Position numbers and translations under genes: made by a program. From an uncultured Cellvibrionales bacterium (lineage in GTDB: Bacteria > Pseudomonadota > Gammaproteobacteria > Pseudomonadales > UBA7239), in contig CALMIC010000276.1 of NCBI GenBank assembly GCA_937864065.1, forward strand, positions 1 through 41,226: DNA of 41,226 nucleotides, in the 5' to 3' direction. The stretch's first letter is position 1, and each line of letters opens with the position of its first letter. This document shows positions 24,940-35,952 of the stretch, piece after piece. The notes beneath the pieces were generated by a model that did not search any database, had not been told where the DNA came from, and saw only the letters and a program-made list of their open reading frames with translations.

Positions 24940-27072
24940 TCAATATTTCCAGGTCAGTGACGCCATCACATTGCGCGGCTCACCATAATATGCCTGGCTC
25001 CAGTTGAGGCTGTTGAGATATTTCTCGTTGGTCAGGTTGTTCAGGTTCAGCGATACATTCAGGCTTTTTGTGATGTCATATGAGACAAACGCATCCACCA
25101 GCAGGTAACTGTCCTGCCCGTACAGATCATCCGGCCCCTTGACGGTATCTTGCCAATCGAAGCTCGCGCCTACTTTCACCACCTCCAGTTGCGGCAAACG
25201 ATAGCTGAACGCACTGCGCAACATGCGTTTCGGGATATAGGCACGGACGTCAGGGCCTGCGCCGGCATCATCGATATCGAGTTGCGTATAGCCGATAGTC
25301 GCTTCCAGCCCCGGCAACAGCTCACCCGCCAGCTCGGCTTCAAAACCCTGGCTGAAAAAATCATCCGCGGAATACACGGCCTCTGGCGCGCCACTCTCGT
25401 TCGCGACATAGGTATCCCATTCGGCCAGACCGAGATACTTCGCATCGAAAACCGCAAAACTGGCATTGAGGCGATCTTCAAACCAGGCCGCTTTTAGGCC
25501 GATTTCCTTGCTGTCACCCTCTGTGGGTGCCAAGCGTTGCAGATTCCTGTTGCGCTCACCTTGCGGCATGAAGGTCTCGGTGTAACTCGCATAGGCCGAC
25601 CAGGTATCGTTGATGTCGTAGACCAGACCGGCATACGGGATCACGCGGCCGGTTTCTTTCGCCGATTGCGGCACACCGTAGCTATCGCCATCACTTTGCC
25701 AGTTGACCACGCGCGCGCCGGCCATCAGCGCCAGCGGATCAGCAAGGCGGAAACGGCCGGCAAGATACGCGCCAGTTTCCTCGTCCGTGAAATCGGAACC
25801 ATCGCCCGGTGTGGCAAAATTCGGCCGCACAACGTTGCCTTTCCAGTGATTGAAATTGCCAATGGCGGGAAAGCCATAGCCTGGGTCCGTGAATTCATCC
25901 TGCTGCAAATCCGATTGTGCATGGCTCACTCCGGCTACCACCTCGTGTTCCTGGCCGCCCAAGGTGAATTTGCCGATGGTGTACAGATCAAACATATTCT
26001 GTTCTAGTGCAGTCTCGTAGCGGCCCGGCCAGCCGAACATGCCCTGCCCTGTCGACATATCGACAGCACCGAACTGGTAAAAAAGTTCAGATGTATCGTC
26101 ATTATTGACATGACGATAGACAGTCATGAGCTTCCAGTCTTCATTGAAATCATGCACCAGTTCGACAAACAGATTGTCCTCGGTGGTATCCCAGAACGAC
26201 CAGTCAGCCGATGTGCTCATCGATTCATCAAAATCCGTCTGCACACCGTTGCTGTACGTCATTGGCAACGCGCCCCACATCGGGCTGTTTGAGCGCGTGT
26301 CCTCGCGGCTCGCACCCAGCGTTAGCACCGTGTTGTCGGTCATTCTGAAATCGGTCACACCGTACAACACGGTCTTGTCCTGGCCGTAATTATCGAGGTA
26401 AGAACCCTTGGTCTGCTGCACCAGCACGGCGCGACCACCCCAACGGTCGGTGATCGCGCCTGACACATCGCCTTCCAGCCGGTAGTTATCCCACGATCCC
26501 ACTGAAGTCGTTGCAGAAACCTGGAAGGTATCGGTCGGCCGCTTGCGCACCATGTTGACCGTAGCCGATGGATTGCCAGCGCCGGACATCAGGCCCGATG
26601 CGCCACGCACCACTTCCACGCGATCATAGAGCGCCGTGTCGGCATTACCGTAATCGATCGTGTAAGTCAGTGGCACACCGAGCCTGTCCTGCTGGAAATT
26701 GGTGATCTCGAATCCGCGAGCGGTGTAGTACACACGATCCGTCTCGATCTGCTCCACCGTTACACCGGTGGTGCCTTCCAGTACATCGTTGATGCCGGTC
26801 AGCCGGAAATCATCCATGTGAGTACGCGTCACCACCGACACCGATTGCGGCGTCTCGCGCACGGACAGATCCATCTTCGTCGCGGTCTTCATTTCGCCGG
26901 TGGTGTACGACTGCGTCTGCTCAGTTGTTTCGCCAAGGCCGGTCGCAGTGACCGTCACGACCTCCAACTGACGGACTGCCGCATCATCGGCAGCCTGCGC
27001 TTGGACAGCGCAGATTGCCAACGCCAGTGCACTGGCAGGAAACAGGAAATTCTGGCGAAAAAAAACATTCAT
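24940..27072 (-). CDS. FhuE/FoxA-like ferric siderophore TonB-dependent receptor
   Basis: 710 residues. A signal peptide (about 1-27, ending AQA) is followed by QLEVVTVTA as a TonB-box-like start. The plug (about 60-180) shows LSVRETPQSVSVVTRTHMDDF, ARGFEITNFQQDRLGVP and [30 protein letters not shown], typical of the FhuE/FpvA/FoxA hydroxamate-type group. The barrel ends VMASLTWKY with terminal aromatics. GAGGTG stands ahead of the ATG at 27072. The 132-base gap to hemP upstream contains no convincing Fur box, so expression may depend on read-through from tonB. The next gene is the PepSY reductase. Confidence 0.93.
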   Translation of the reverse strand: MNVFFRQNFLFPASALALAICAVQAQAADDAAVRQLEVVTVTATGLGETTEQTQSYTTGEMKTATKMDLSVRETPQSVSVVTRTHMDDFRLTGINDVLEGTTGVTVEQIETDRVYYTARGFEITNFQQDRLGVPLTYTIDYGNADTALYDRVEVVRGASGLMSGAGNPSATVNMVRKRPTDTFQVSATTSVGSWDNYRLEGDVSGAITDRWGGRAVLVQQTKGSYLDNYGQDKTVLYGVTDFRMTDNTVLTLGASREDTRSNSPMWGALPMTYSNGVQTDFDESMSTSADWSFWDTTEDNLFVELVHDFNEDWKLMTVYRHVNNDDTSELFYQFGAVDMSTGQGMFGWPGRYETALEQNMFDLYTIGKFTLGGQEHEVVAGVSHAQSDLQQDEFTDPGYGFPAIGNFNHWKGNVVRPNFATPGDGSDFTDEETGAYLAGRFRLADPLALMAGARVVNWQSDGDSYGVPQSAKETGRVIPYAGLVYDINDTWSAYASYTETFMPQGERNRNLQRLAPTEGDSKEIGLKAAWFEDRLNASFAVFDAKYLGLAEWDTYVANESGAPEAVYSADDFFSQGFEAELAGELLPGLEATIGYTQLDIDDAGAGPDVRAYIPKRMLRSAFSYRLPQLEVVKVGASFDWQDTVKGPDDLYGQDSYLLVDAFVSYDITKSLNVSLNLNNLTNEKYLNSLNWSQAYYGEPRNVMASLTWKY

Positions 27073-27204
27073 GGCGCAACACCTCGGCAGTCAGATCTTG
27101 TATGAAAGATGGCTGGCTGCCTGGCGCTGCAACAATGGCAGGGAAGCTAGGTGGCTTGCGGTTGTTCAAACATCCTTATCGGCTTGTCCTGCAAAGCAAT
27201 TAAA

Positions 27205-27363
27205 TTATTTAGTGAGAATCAGCTTGTTCTCGCGCGTGATGCGCAGCAGGTAGCGCTGGCCTGCGTGTTCGATACAGAGCGTGCGCGCCCCACGGAACAA
27301 CTGTTCCGAGGTCACACTGAGCATGGCATCGGCAGCCACAGGCGGCAGTTTGTCACTGGCCAT
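27205..27363 (-). CDS. hemP: Hemin uptake protein HemP/HmuP
   Basis: 52 residues. The C-terminal half SEQLFRGARTLCIEHAGQRY followed by LLRITRENKLILTK is the complete HemP signature (LF.G...I.H.G..Y.LR.T...KLILTK). The ATG at 27363 lies inside the 3' end of exbD, overlapping by 11 bases, with GGGAG 6 bases upstream. HemP proteins accompany haem uptake genes, and in some bacteria HmuP regulates the haem receptor. Here no haem receptor is visible in the window, and the neighbours are tonB-exbBD and a hydroxamate-type receptor. Confidence 0.9.
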   Translation of the reverse strand: MASDKLPPVAADAMLSVTSEQLFRGARTLCIEHAGQRYLLRITRENKLILTK

Positions 27364-27799
27364 CGGCAACTCCCGCAGCCTGCACGCCACCGCCGGGCAA
27401 CATGACAAAGCCCATCTTGCTGACTCCGGCCTGTTTCACTTCGGCCATCACCTGCGCCACGCGCTCGTAGCGCACATCCTTGTCCGCCATCAGGTGCAGT
27501 TCCGGCTGCGGCTGGCGCGCTGCAATCTCGGCCAGCCGCAACTGCAGGCTATCGTCAGCCATGCTTTCTGTGTTCCAGCTCAATCGCCCATCGGCGGCAA
27601 TGGCGAGGCTCACCACCTCCGGTTTCTGCTCCGTCACACTACCTGCCGCTTTCGGAAGGTTAACCGTAACCGATTGCGTGATCAGTGGCGCACAGACGAT
27701 GAAGATAATCAGCAACACCAGCATCACATCGACCAGCGGCGTCATGTTGATTTCCGCCATCGGCTGCGCATTACCCTGTTCAAAACTGCCGAAAGCCAT
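27353..27799 (-). CDS. exbD: Biopolymer transport protein ExbD
   Basis: 148 residues. A short cytoplasmic N-terminus leads to a single membrane helix with the essential aspartate D24 in EINMTPLVDVMLVLLIIFIV. A periplasmic domain with the ELHLMADKDVRYERVAQVM motif follows. ExbD and ExbB form the proton channel that energises TonB. The start overlaps the exbB stop by one base (TGATG). The C-terminal extension after VMLPGG (about 12 residues) overlaps hemP. Confidence 0.96.
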   Translation of the reverse strand: MAFGSFEQGNAQPMAEINMTPLVDVMLVLLIIFIVCAPLITQSVTVNLPKAAGSVTEQKPEVVSLAIAADGRLSWNTESMADDSLQLRLAEIAARQPQPELHLMADKDVRYERVAQVMAEVKQAGVSKMGFVMLPGGGVQAAGVADGQ

Positions 27800-28512
27800 C
27801 AGCGCTTCTCCACCGCTTTCAGCGCCGGCTGGGGCTGCGAGGAACCCAATGTGAAATACATCAGCAGGTCGTGCGCAAAGCCGTCCAGGTCGGCCACCAC
27901 CAGCCGCTGCACACGGTTGAACGCGTTGTAACCCAGCACGGCAGGAATGGCGACGAACAGCCCAATCGCCGTCATGATCAATGCCTCACCGACCGGGCCA
28001 GCCACCTTGTCCAGCGTAGCCTGGCCGGTCATGCCGATCGCCGCCAGTGCGTGGTAAATCCCCCACACCGTGCCGAACAGGCCCACGAACGGCGACACCG
28101 ACCCGATCGAGGCGAGGAACACCTGGCCGCGCTCGAGATCCGCCGAGGCGCGGTTGAGCGCCTGGCGCAAGGCGCGGGTGACGATTTCGGTGAGCGACAG
28201 CTGCGAATCGAGATGCGCCTGCATGCCGGAGCGGTGGCTCTGGTAGTGCTCCACGGCATTGCGGCCGTGTTCCACCAGCAGGCGAAATGGTAGCATTCGC
28301 GCCAGCTCTTGCAGGCCGGCGTCAAGATCCTGCGCCTGCCAGAAGCGGTCGAGCGCACCGCTGTTGCCATGCTGCCACCATGCCATCTGCACGCTTTTGG
28401 CGAGGATGATCGCCCAGCTCACCACCGACATCGCCAGCAGCAGGATCAGCACCGCGTGCGACACCGCATCACCCTGCTGCCAGAAAGTGACCAGATCCAG
28501 ATTGAATGTCAT
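27799..28512 (-). CDS. exbB: TonB-system proton channel subunit ExbB
   Basis: 237 residues with the MotA/TolQ/ExbB domain. Three membrane helices (about 15-38, 125-150 and 168-195) contain SIGSVSPFVGLFGTVWGIYHALAAIG and GPVGEALIMTAIGLFVAIPAVLGYN, the family's core. The ATG at 28512 has GAGGT 9 bases upstream. The longer open frame to 28653 runs through the tonB 3' end and has no homology. It lies 16 bases after tonB and overlaps exbD by one base. Confidence 0.96.
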   Translation of the reverse strand: MTFNLDLVTFWQQGDAVSHAVLILLLAMSVVSWAIILAKSVQMAWWQHGNSGALDRFWQAQDLDAGLQELARMLPFRLLVEHGRNAVEHYQSHRSGMQAHLDSQLSLTEIVTRALRQALNRASADLERGQVFLASIGSVSPFVGLFGTVWGIYHALAAIGMTGQATLDKVAGPVGEALIMTAIGLFVAIPAVLGYNAFNRVQRLVVADLDGFAHDLLMYFTLGSSQPQPALKAVEKR

Positions 28513-28528
28513 TGCCTGTTTACCTCGT

Positions 28529-29239
28529 TCATTCCTGCAGGCTGAACTGGATCGGTACTTCCACCCAGCTCGCCACCGCTGTCTCACCCTGCCGGGCGGG
28601 GACAAAACGCCATTCTGCCGCTGCCTTGCTGGCAGCCTCGTCCAGCCGCGCAAAGCCGGACGACTTCTTCACCTCGACGGCCAACGGCTTGCCGTCGGCC
28701 GACACCTGCACCCGCAACAGTACCTTGCCCTGTTCCCCGAGCCGGCGCGACAGTGGCGGGTAACCCGGCGCTGGGTTGTTCAGGTAAGCCGCGTCGTAGC
28801 GGGCTGCCGTGACCGGTGCCGGCGCCGGTGGTGCGGCAGACGGCGCTGCCGCACTGGCTGCCGGGGCTGGCGCTGCGGGCGCCTGCTCGACCTGGGGCTT
28901 CGTGACCGGCTTCGGCGGTTGCACCTTCTTCGGCGGTTTCTTCACCACCTTGTGCTGCTCGGCCATCTCATCAGGGCGCAAGGACTCAGGCTGCGGCGGC
29001 TCAGGTGGTGGCGGCACTGCCATCGCTGGTTGCTGCACCTGCTCACCGGCCGGCGGTGCAAGCGTCAGCAGATCCACCGTCACCGTTTGCTCTACCCCCA
29101 ACACCAGCGGCACGGGCGCGGGGCGAGACAGCCACCAGACCAGTGCGCCAGCATGCAGGCCAGCCGACAACAGCACTCCGACCAGCACAGCCAACTGGCT
29201 GCGGGTGGCGGGCGACCTGTCAACCGGAAAACCTTGCAA
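28529..29239 (-). CDS. tonB: Energy transducer TonB
   Basis: 236 residues. A single membrane helix (about 15-38) carries the functional histidine H29 (SAGLHAGALVWW). Periplasmic Pro-rich (about 61-85) and Pro/Lys-rich (about 97-125) spacers follow. The C-terminal TonB domain (about 155-234) has NPAPGYPPLSRRLGEQGKV, GFARLDEAA and AEWRFVPAR. The start is a TTG at 29239 with GAGGT 9 bases upstream, and no ATG precedes the membrane helix in frame. A strong Fur box lies 28 bases upstream of this start. It heads the tonB-exbB-exbD-hemP operon. Confidence 0.95.
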   Translation of the reverse strand: MQGFPVDRSPATRSQLAVLVGVLLSAGLHAGALVWWLSRPAPVPLVLGVEQTVTVDLLTLAPPAGEQVQQPAMAVPPPPEPPQPESLRPDEMAEQHKVVKKPPKKVQPPKPVTKPQVEQAPAAPAPAASAAAPSAAPPAPAPVTAARYDAAYLNNPAPGYPPLSRRLGEQGKVLLRVQVSADGKPLAVEVKKSSGFARLDEAASKAAAEWRFVPARQGETAVASWVEVPIQFSLQE

Positions 29240-29266
29240 AACAACTGAACCTCAATCAATAAGAAC

Positions 29267-29285
29267 GATAATAATTATCATTAGC
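29267..29285. promoter_or_regulatory. Fur box upstream of tonB
   Basis: GATAATAATTATCATTAGC matches 16 of 19 positions of the Fur consensus, the best in the window. It fills much of the 53-base gap between the Nudix/ThiE stop and tonB, so tonB-exbB-exbD-hemP should be iron-repressed independently of the secA-argJ-Nudix run. Confidence 0.88.
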
Positions 29286-29292
29286 GAAAAAA

Positions 29293-30231
29293 TCAAGCAT
29301 CCCACCACGCCGAGATGGCGGCGACACCAAATCCGCCATGCACCTTGACGGCGGCGAGGTCAGTATCCGACAGCCCGCCCAAGGCATACACCGGCACCGG
29401 GCAATGCTGCAACAGGGCATGCAGGTCGTCCCAGCCCAGCACCGGTTCGCCGGGGTGGCTGGCCGTCGGCAACACCGGCGACAGGGTCACATAGTCCACC
29501 CCGAGGCCCAAGGCATGGTCAATCTCCTGCCGGTTGTGGCAGGAAGCACCAAACAGCCGACCGTCCGACACCGGCCGTTCGCGGCATTGCAGCAATCGGC
29601 CGGAAGTGAGGTGCAAACCGTCGGCCGCGCCGAGCGCCTGGCCTGCCGGGGCATTCAACAGCAACAGCGCGCCATGGGCGGAGCATACAGGCTGCAAGGC
29701 GGCGGCACAGGCGACAAATTGTCGCTCCGCCAAGCCGTGCGCCCGCAGCAATACGCCGCCGATCGCGTGCACGGCCAGTGCCCGGCTGACCCGCTGCACA
29801 CAGTCATCCACCGAGGCAAAGTCCCCAGTGACCAGCAGGCGCTCCGGCAGGCGCAAGGCGGTAATGATCGCGCGGTTGGCTGCGGGGAAGTCGTAGCTGC
29901 CGAGTGCCGCAAGCGGCACCCAGCGCAGCGGCTGGCCCTCGCAGCCCTGCGGCGTGCCGGCAAACGCAGTGACGCGCCAGACGTCGAGCAACACCTGCTT
30001 GTCGGGATACTGGAAAGGGATCTGCAACAGGGGTTCGGCTGCCTGCACGTCAAGCGCGATCTCCTCACGGATCTCGCGCTGCAGGGCCTGCATGACGGTT
30101 TCACCGGCCTCGACCTTGCCGCCGGGAAACTCCCACAGGCCGCCCTGGTGCTGGTGCTCGGCACGGCGCGCGACCAGCACCTCGCCGCGGTCATTCTCGA
30201 TGACAGCAACGGCGACGTGGACGCGTTTCAT
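29293..30231 (-). CDS. MutT-type Nudix hydrolase fused to a ThiE-like domain
   Basis: 312 residues. The N-terminal Nudix domain (about 1-128) has an intact Nudix box from GGKVEAGE to REIREEIAL, and FQYPDKQVLLDVWRV, as in MutT (8-oxo-dGTPase). The C-terminal domain (about 135-310) resembles thiamine-phosphate synthase: ALLLLNAPAGQALGAADGLHL, GASCHNRQEIDHALGLGVDYVTLSPV and YALGGLSDTDLAAVKVHG. This fusion is known next to argJ and secA in gammaproteobacteria. Whether the ThiE part is catalytic is unclear. It follows argJ by 12 bases. Confidence 0.93.
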   Translation of the reverse strand: MKRVHVAVAVIENDRGEVLVARRAEHQHQGGLWEFPGGKVEAGETVMQALQREIREEIALDVQAAEPLLQIPFQYPDKQVLLDVWRVTAFAGTPQGCEGQPLRWVPLAALGSYDFPAANRAIITALRLPERLLVTGDFASVDDCVQRVSRALAVHAIGGVLLRAHGLAERQFVACAAALQPVCSAHGALLLLNAPAGQALGAADGLHLTSGRLLQCRERPVSDGRLFGASCHNRQEIDHALGLGVDYVTLSPVLPTASHPGEPVLGWDDLHALLQHCPVPVYALGGLSDTDLAAVKVHGGFGVAAISAWWDA

Positions 30232-30243
30232 GAGGCGGGGATG

Positions 30244-31458
30244 TCAGGTACGGTATTCAGCGTTGATGGTGACGTAGTCGTGCGAGAAATCGCAGGTCCA
30301 CACGGTCTCGCTCGCCTCACCGCGCGCCAGCTCGACGCGGATGGTGATCTCCTCCGGCGCCATCGCCTGCTGGCCCTGCGCCTCGGTATAGGCTGCGGCA
30401 CGGCCACCGCGTTCAACGATCTGCACGCCGTTAAGGAAGATGTCGATGCGCGATGTATCGAGTGCCGGGATACCGCTGCGGCCGATCGCCGCGAGCAGGC
30501 GACCCCAGTTCGGGTCGGAGGCGAACAGCGCGGTCTTGACCAGCGGGGATTCAGCAATCGCATAGGCAGCGCGCAGGCATTCATCGCTGTTGCCGCCACC
30601 ATGGATTTGCACGGTCACGAATTTGGTCGCACCTTCACCGTCGCGCACAATCGCCTGCGCCAGCTCAACGAACAGTTCGCGCACGGCTTGCGCAAATGCC
30701 GGCCAATGCGGCGAGGCCGGTGACAGCACACAGCCGGACTGGCCCGTAGCGGCCAGCATACAGGCATCGTTGGTCGATGTGTCGCCATCCACCGTGATGC
30801 GGTTGAACGACTGGTCAGCGACGAGACTGAGCAGATCCTGCAAATCACTTTGTGCGACCCGGGCATCGGTGGCGGCAAAGCCGAGCATCGTCGCCATGTT
30901 CGGCTTGATCATGCCGGCTCCCTTGCTGATGCCGGTGATCGTCACGGCCTTGCCGTCGATGAGCAGTTGCCGCGATGCACCTTTCGGACGCGTGTCGGTG
31001 GTCATGATGCCTTCGGCCGCCCGCAACCAGTGGTCGGCTGCGAGGTCGGCGATAGCTGCCGGCATGCCAGCAGTCAGGCGCTCCATCGGCAGCAATTCAC
31101 CGATGACGCCGGTCGAGAATGGCAGTACGGCACTGGCAGGTACGCTGGCCAGCTGCGCCAGCGACGCACAGCTCTGGCGCGCATCAACCATGCCCTGCTC
31201 GCCAGTGCCGGCATTGGCACAGCCGGTATTGACCAGCCAGTATCGGCAAGTCGCTGCAGCCAGGTGTTCGCGCGCAACATGCACCGGCGCAGCACAGAAC
31301 GCATTGGTGGTGAACACGGCGGCCACGCTGCTGCCTTCGGCCAGTTCGAAAACGACGAGGTCCTTGCGGTTGGCCTTGCGGATGCCGGCTTCAGCCACGC
31401 CGATACGCACGCCGGCAACCGGCAACAATGCGGAGGTAATGCCCTTGCCTACTGCCAT
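30244..31458 (-). CDS. argJ: Bifunctional ornithine acetyltransferase/N-acetylglutamate synthase ArgJ
   Basis: 404 residues. ArgJ recycles the acetyl group from N-acetylornithine to glutamate and is processed by self-cleavage. The cleavage site KPNMAT190-ML is intact, with T190 as the new N-terminal nucleophile of the beta chain. Other motifs are [26 protein letters not shown] and [16 protein letters not shown]. It lies 12 bases after secA and 12 before the Nudix gene. Together with argD and argF in this window it covers several arginine synthesis steps. Mono- or bifunctionality cannot be told from sequence. Confidence 0.96.
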   Translation of the reverse strand: MAVGKGITSALLPVAGVRIGVAEAGIRKANRKDLVVFELAEGSSVAAVFTTNAFCAAPVHVAREHLAAATCRYWLVNTGCANAGTGEQGMVDARQSCASLAQLASVPASAVLPFSTGVIGELLPMERLTAGMPAAIADLAADHWLRAAEGIMTTDTRPKGASRQLLIDGKAVTITGISKGAGMIKPNMATMLGFAATDARVAQSDLQDLLSLVADQSFNRITVDGDTSTNDACMLAATGQSGCVLSPASPHWPAFAQAVRELFVELAQAIVRDGEGATKFVTVQIHGGGNSDECLRAAYAIAESPLVKTALFASDPNWGRLLAAIGRSGIPALDTSRIDIFLNGVQIVERGGRAAAYTEAQGQQAMAPEEITIRVELARGEASETVWTCDFSHDYVTINAEYRT

Positions 31459-31470
31459 GACGTCAACGCC

Positions 31471-34185
<2,715 letters not shown>

Positions 34186-34227
34186 GGTCGCGTCACACTA
34201 CATAGGGGTCGCGGAATATCGCATAAT

Positions 34228-35952
34228 TCAATGTTCCACGCCACCGCAGAGCAGCTCTCCACGGCGCAGCAACACCAGCCCGGCAGGCTCTGCCGCCATG
34301 CGCGCCACGCCATAGGCGTTGTCGCTGTCTCGCAACAGGCCGCTGGCCCGCGGCAGCAGGCTGTGGCGCACCGGCTGCAGCAGGCCGCGCACGATGCCAT
34401 CGCCGTCGACGAGCAGCCCGGCATCCCAGCCTGGCTCCTGCACATCGGCCTGCCAGCGCCAGCCCACGACCTGCTGCGGGCTCCCCAGCGGCAACTGCCA
34501 GGCCTCTGTCCCTGCTATGGAGCGGACGTCGAGCAGGTCAGCGGCCCGCACCGGTTGCTGGCCCAGCAATGCCCAGTGGCAGGCAGGCAAGCCGGCCAGC
34601 GACGGCACCGGCTTGCCCAGGTAACTGACCGCGCCGTCGGCATAGATATTCAGCTGATGCTCGCGCAGGTAGTCGAGCATCGGGAACAGGTGCACCAGCT
34701 TGTTCTGCCAGTTCCAGTGCAGCGCGCGCTCCGCATCCTCCGCTACCGGCAGGTAGACGCGGTAGGCCAGCAAGGCGTTGTCGACCCGGGTGCGATACTC
34801 GGCCAGCCGCGCGCCCCAGTCGAGCTGCGACGGCAACGCCAGCAGCGGGAACAGCAGGAACAGCGCACACCAACGGCGGGCAGCAGCCGGCGCGGCGCGG
34901 CGGAACAGCAACAGCGCGACACCGAGCCAGGCCAGCAGGCCCCAGACCTGGAACCGGTCAACGGCCGGATCCAGCACACCTTCCACCCGCGTCAGTGCCA
35001 GCATCACACTGGTGCCATAGCCCGTCAGCACCAGCGCCACGGCAAGGGCATCGAGCCGGTCGGCCGGTGGCCGCTGCCGCAGGCGTTGCCACAGCAAACC
35101 GCTGGCGACGGCCGTCACCAGCAGGCCGAAGCCCGTCATCAACCCCTGCAAGGCCGCTTCCGGCAGCACCCGCCACGACCGCAGCAGGTGGTACAGCGGG
35201 CCGCCGGCCACCTCAAGCGGGAACTGCACGATATGCCAACCGTTGAACTGCAGGGTGGCCCCGACGGCACTGCCACCAGGCAGCAACAGGTACAGCAGCA
35301 GGAACAACAAGGCGCCGCCGGCAAAGGTGGCCATGAAAGGCGATGGCGCGCGCCACAGCCACAAGCTGAGCAGGCACACAGGCCAGACCAGGATGCCGTT
35401 GCCGAAACTGAACGTGGCCAGGCCGGCCAGCGCAAATGCCAATGCGGTGTCACGCACGCGATGCATAGGCTCATGCACGGCGCGATGCAACACCACTACC
35501 GCCAGCAGGCTGTTGACGATCGACAGGTAGTTGTTGATGCCGTTGAAACCCCAGCCCAGCAAGGCGATGTTGAGCAACCAGCACAACAACAGGATGACCC
35601 AGCCAACGAGCAGGGTGCGGGACTGTGACCGGGGCAGGCAGCTGCGCACCTGCGTGACAATGATGGCGATGAAAGCAAGGTTCAGCAGCCAGTCGACGGC
35701 GATGAGGAAATGGTTCTTCCCGCCGAAGTGGTGCAGATCAATGTCATACAACAGGAAGGCCAGCAGGTGGCGATGGCCCGACACGGTGGTGGTCGAGGTG
35801 CGCCAGAGTCCCTGCTCGACCAGCGCGTGCAGCATGTGCCACTGGTCGCGCGACAGCGGCGAGACATGGTGAAAGACAATGTAGTAGGCGGTGATCGCCA
35901 GGAACAGCGCACTGGCAAGCCACCAGCCGGCGATGGCGAAAGGGTGCCTCAT
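34228..35952 (-). CDS. Polytopic membrane protein of unknown function
   Basis: 574 residues, not recognised as a named family. About ten hydrophobic segments fill residues 8-390 (for example FAIAGWWLASALFLAITAYYIVF, LLVGWVILLLCWLLNIALLGW and ALLFLLLYLLLPGG), followed by a soluble C-terminal domain of about 170 residues. An early luminal loop contains SPLSRDQWHML, and conserved-looking His/Asp residues follow (HRHLLAFLLYDIDLHHFGG). The layout resembles GT-C type glycosyltransferases, but no confident motif is seen. The ATG at 35952 overlaps the epimerase stop (ATGA), so the two are coupled; a TTG further upstream is less likely. A role in glycan or lipid modification is inferred only. Confidence 0.7.
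   Translation of the reverse strand: MRHPFAIAGWWLASALFLAITAYYIVFHHVSPLSRDQWHMLHALVEQGLWRTSTTTVSGHRHLLAFLLYDIDLHHFGGKNHFLIAVDWLLNLAFIAIIVTQVRSCLPRSQSRTLLVGWVILLLCWLLNIALLGWGFNGINNYLSIVNSLLAVVVLHRAVHEPMHRVRDTALAFALAGLATFSFGNGILVWPVCLLSLWLWRAPSPFMATFAGGALLFLLLYLLLPGGSAVGATLQFNGWHIVQFPLEVAGGPLYHLLRSWRVLPEAALQGLMTGFGLLVTAVASGLLWQRLRQRPPADRLDALAVALVLTGYGTSVMLALTRVEGVLDPAVDRFQVWGLLAWLGVALLLFRRAAPAAARRWCALFLLFPLLALPSQLDWGARLAEYRTRVDNALLAYRVYLPVAEDAERALHWNWQNKLVHLFPMLDYLREHQLNIYADGAVSYLGKPVPSLAGLPACHWALLGQQPVRAADLLDVRSIAGTEAWQLPLGSPQQVVGWRWQADVQEPGWDAGLLVDGDGIVRGLLQPVRHSLLPRASGLLRDSDNAYGVARMAAEPAGLVLLRRGELLCGGVEH

Noticed and set aside
27073-27204. Search for a Fur box before the FhuE-like receptor
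   Set aside because: AT-rich bases near 27195-27220 do not align with the Fur consensus in either phase beyond chance.
29338-30723. A plus-strand open frame of about 460 codons
   Set aside because: It runs antisense across both the Nudix/ThiE and argJ genes, which are well supported.
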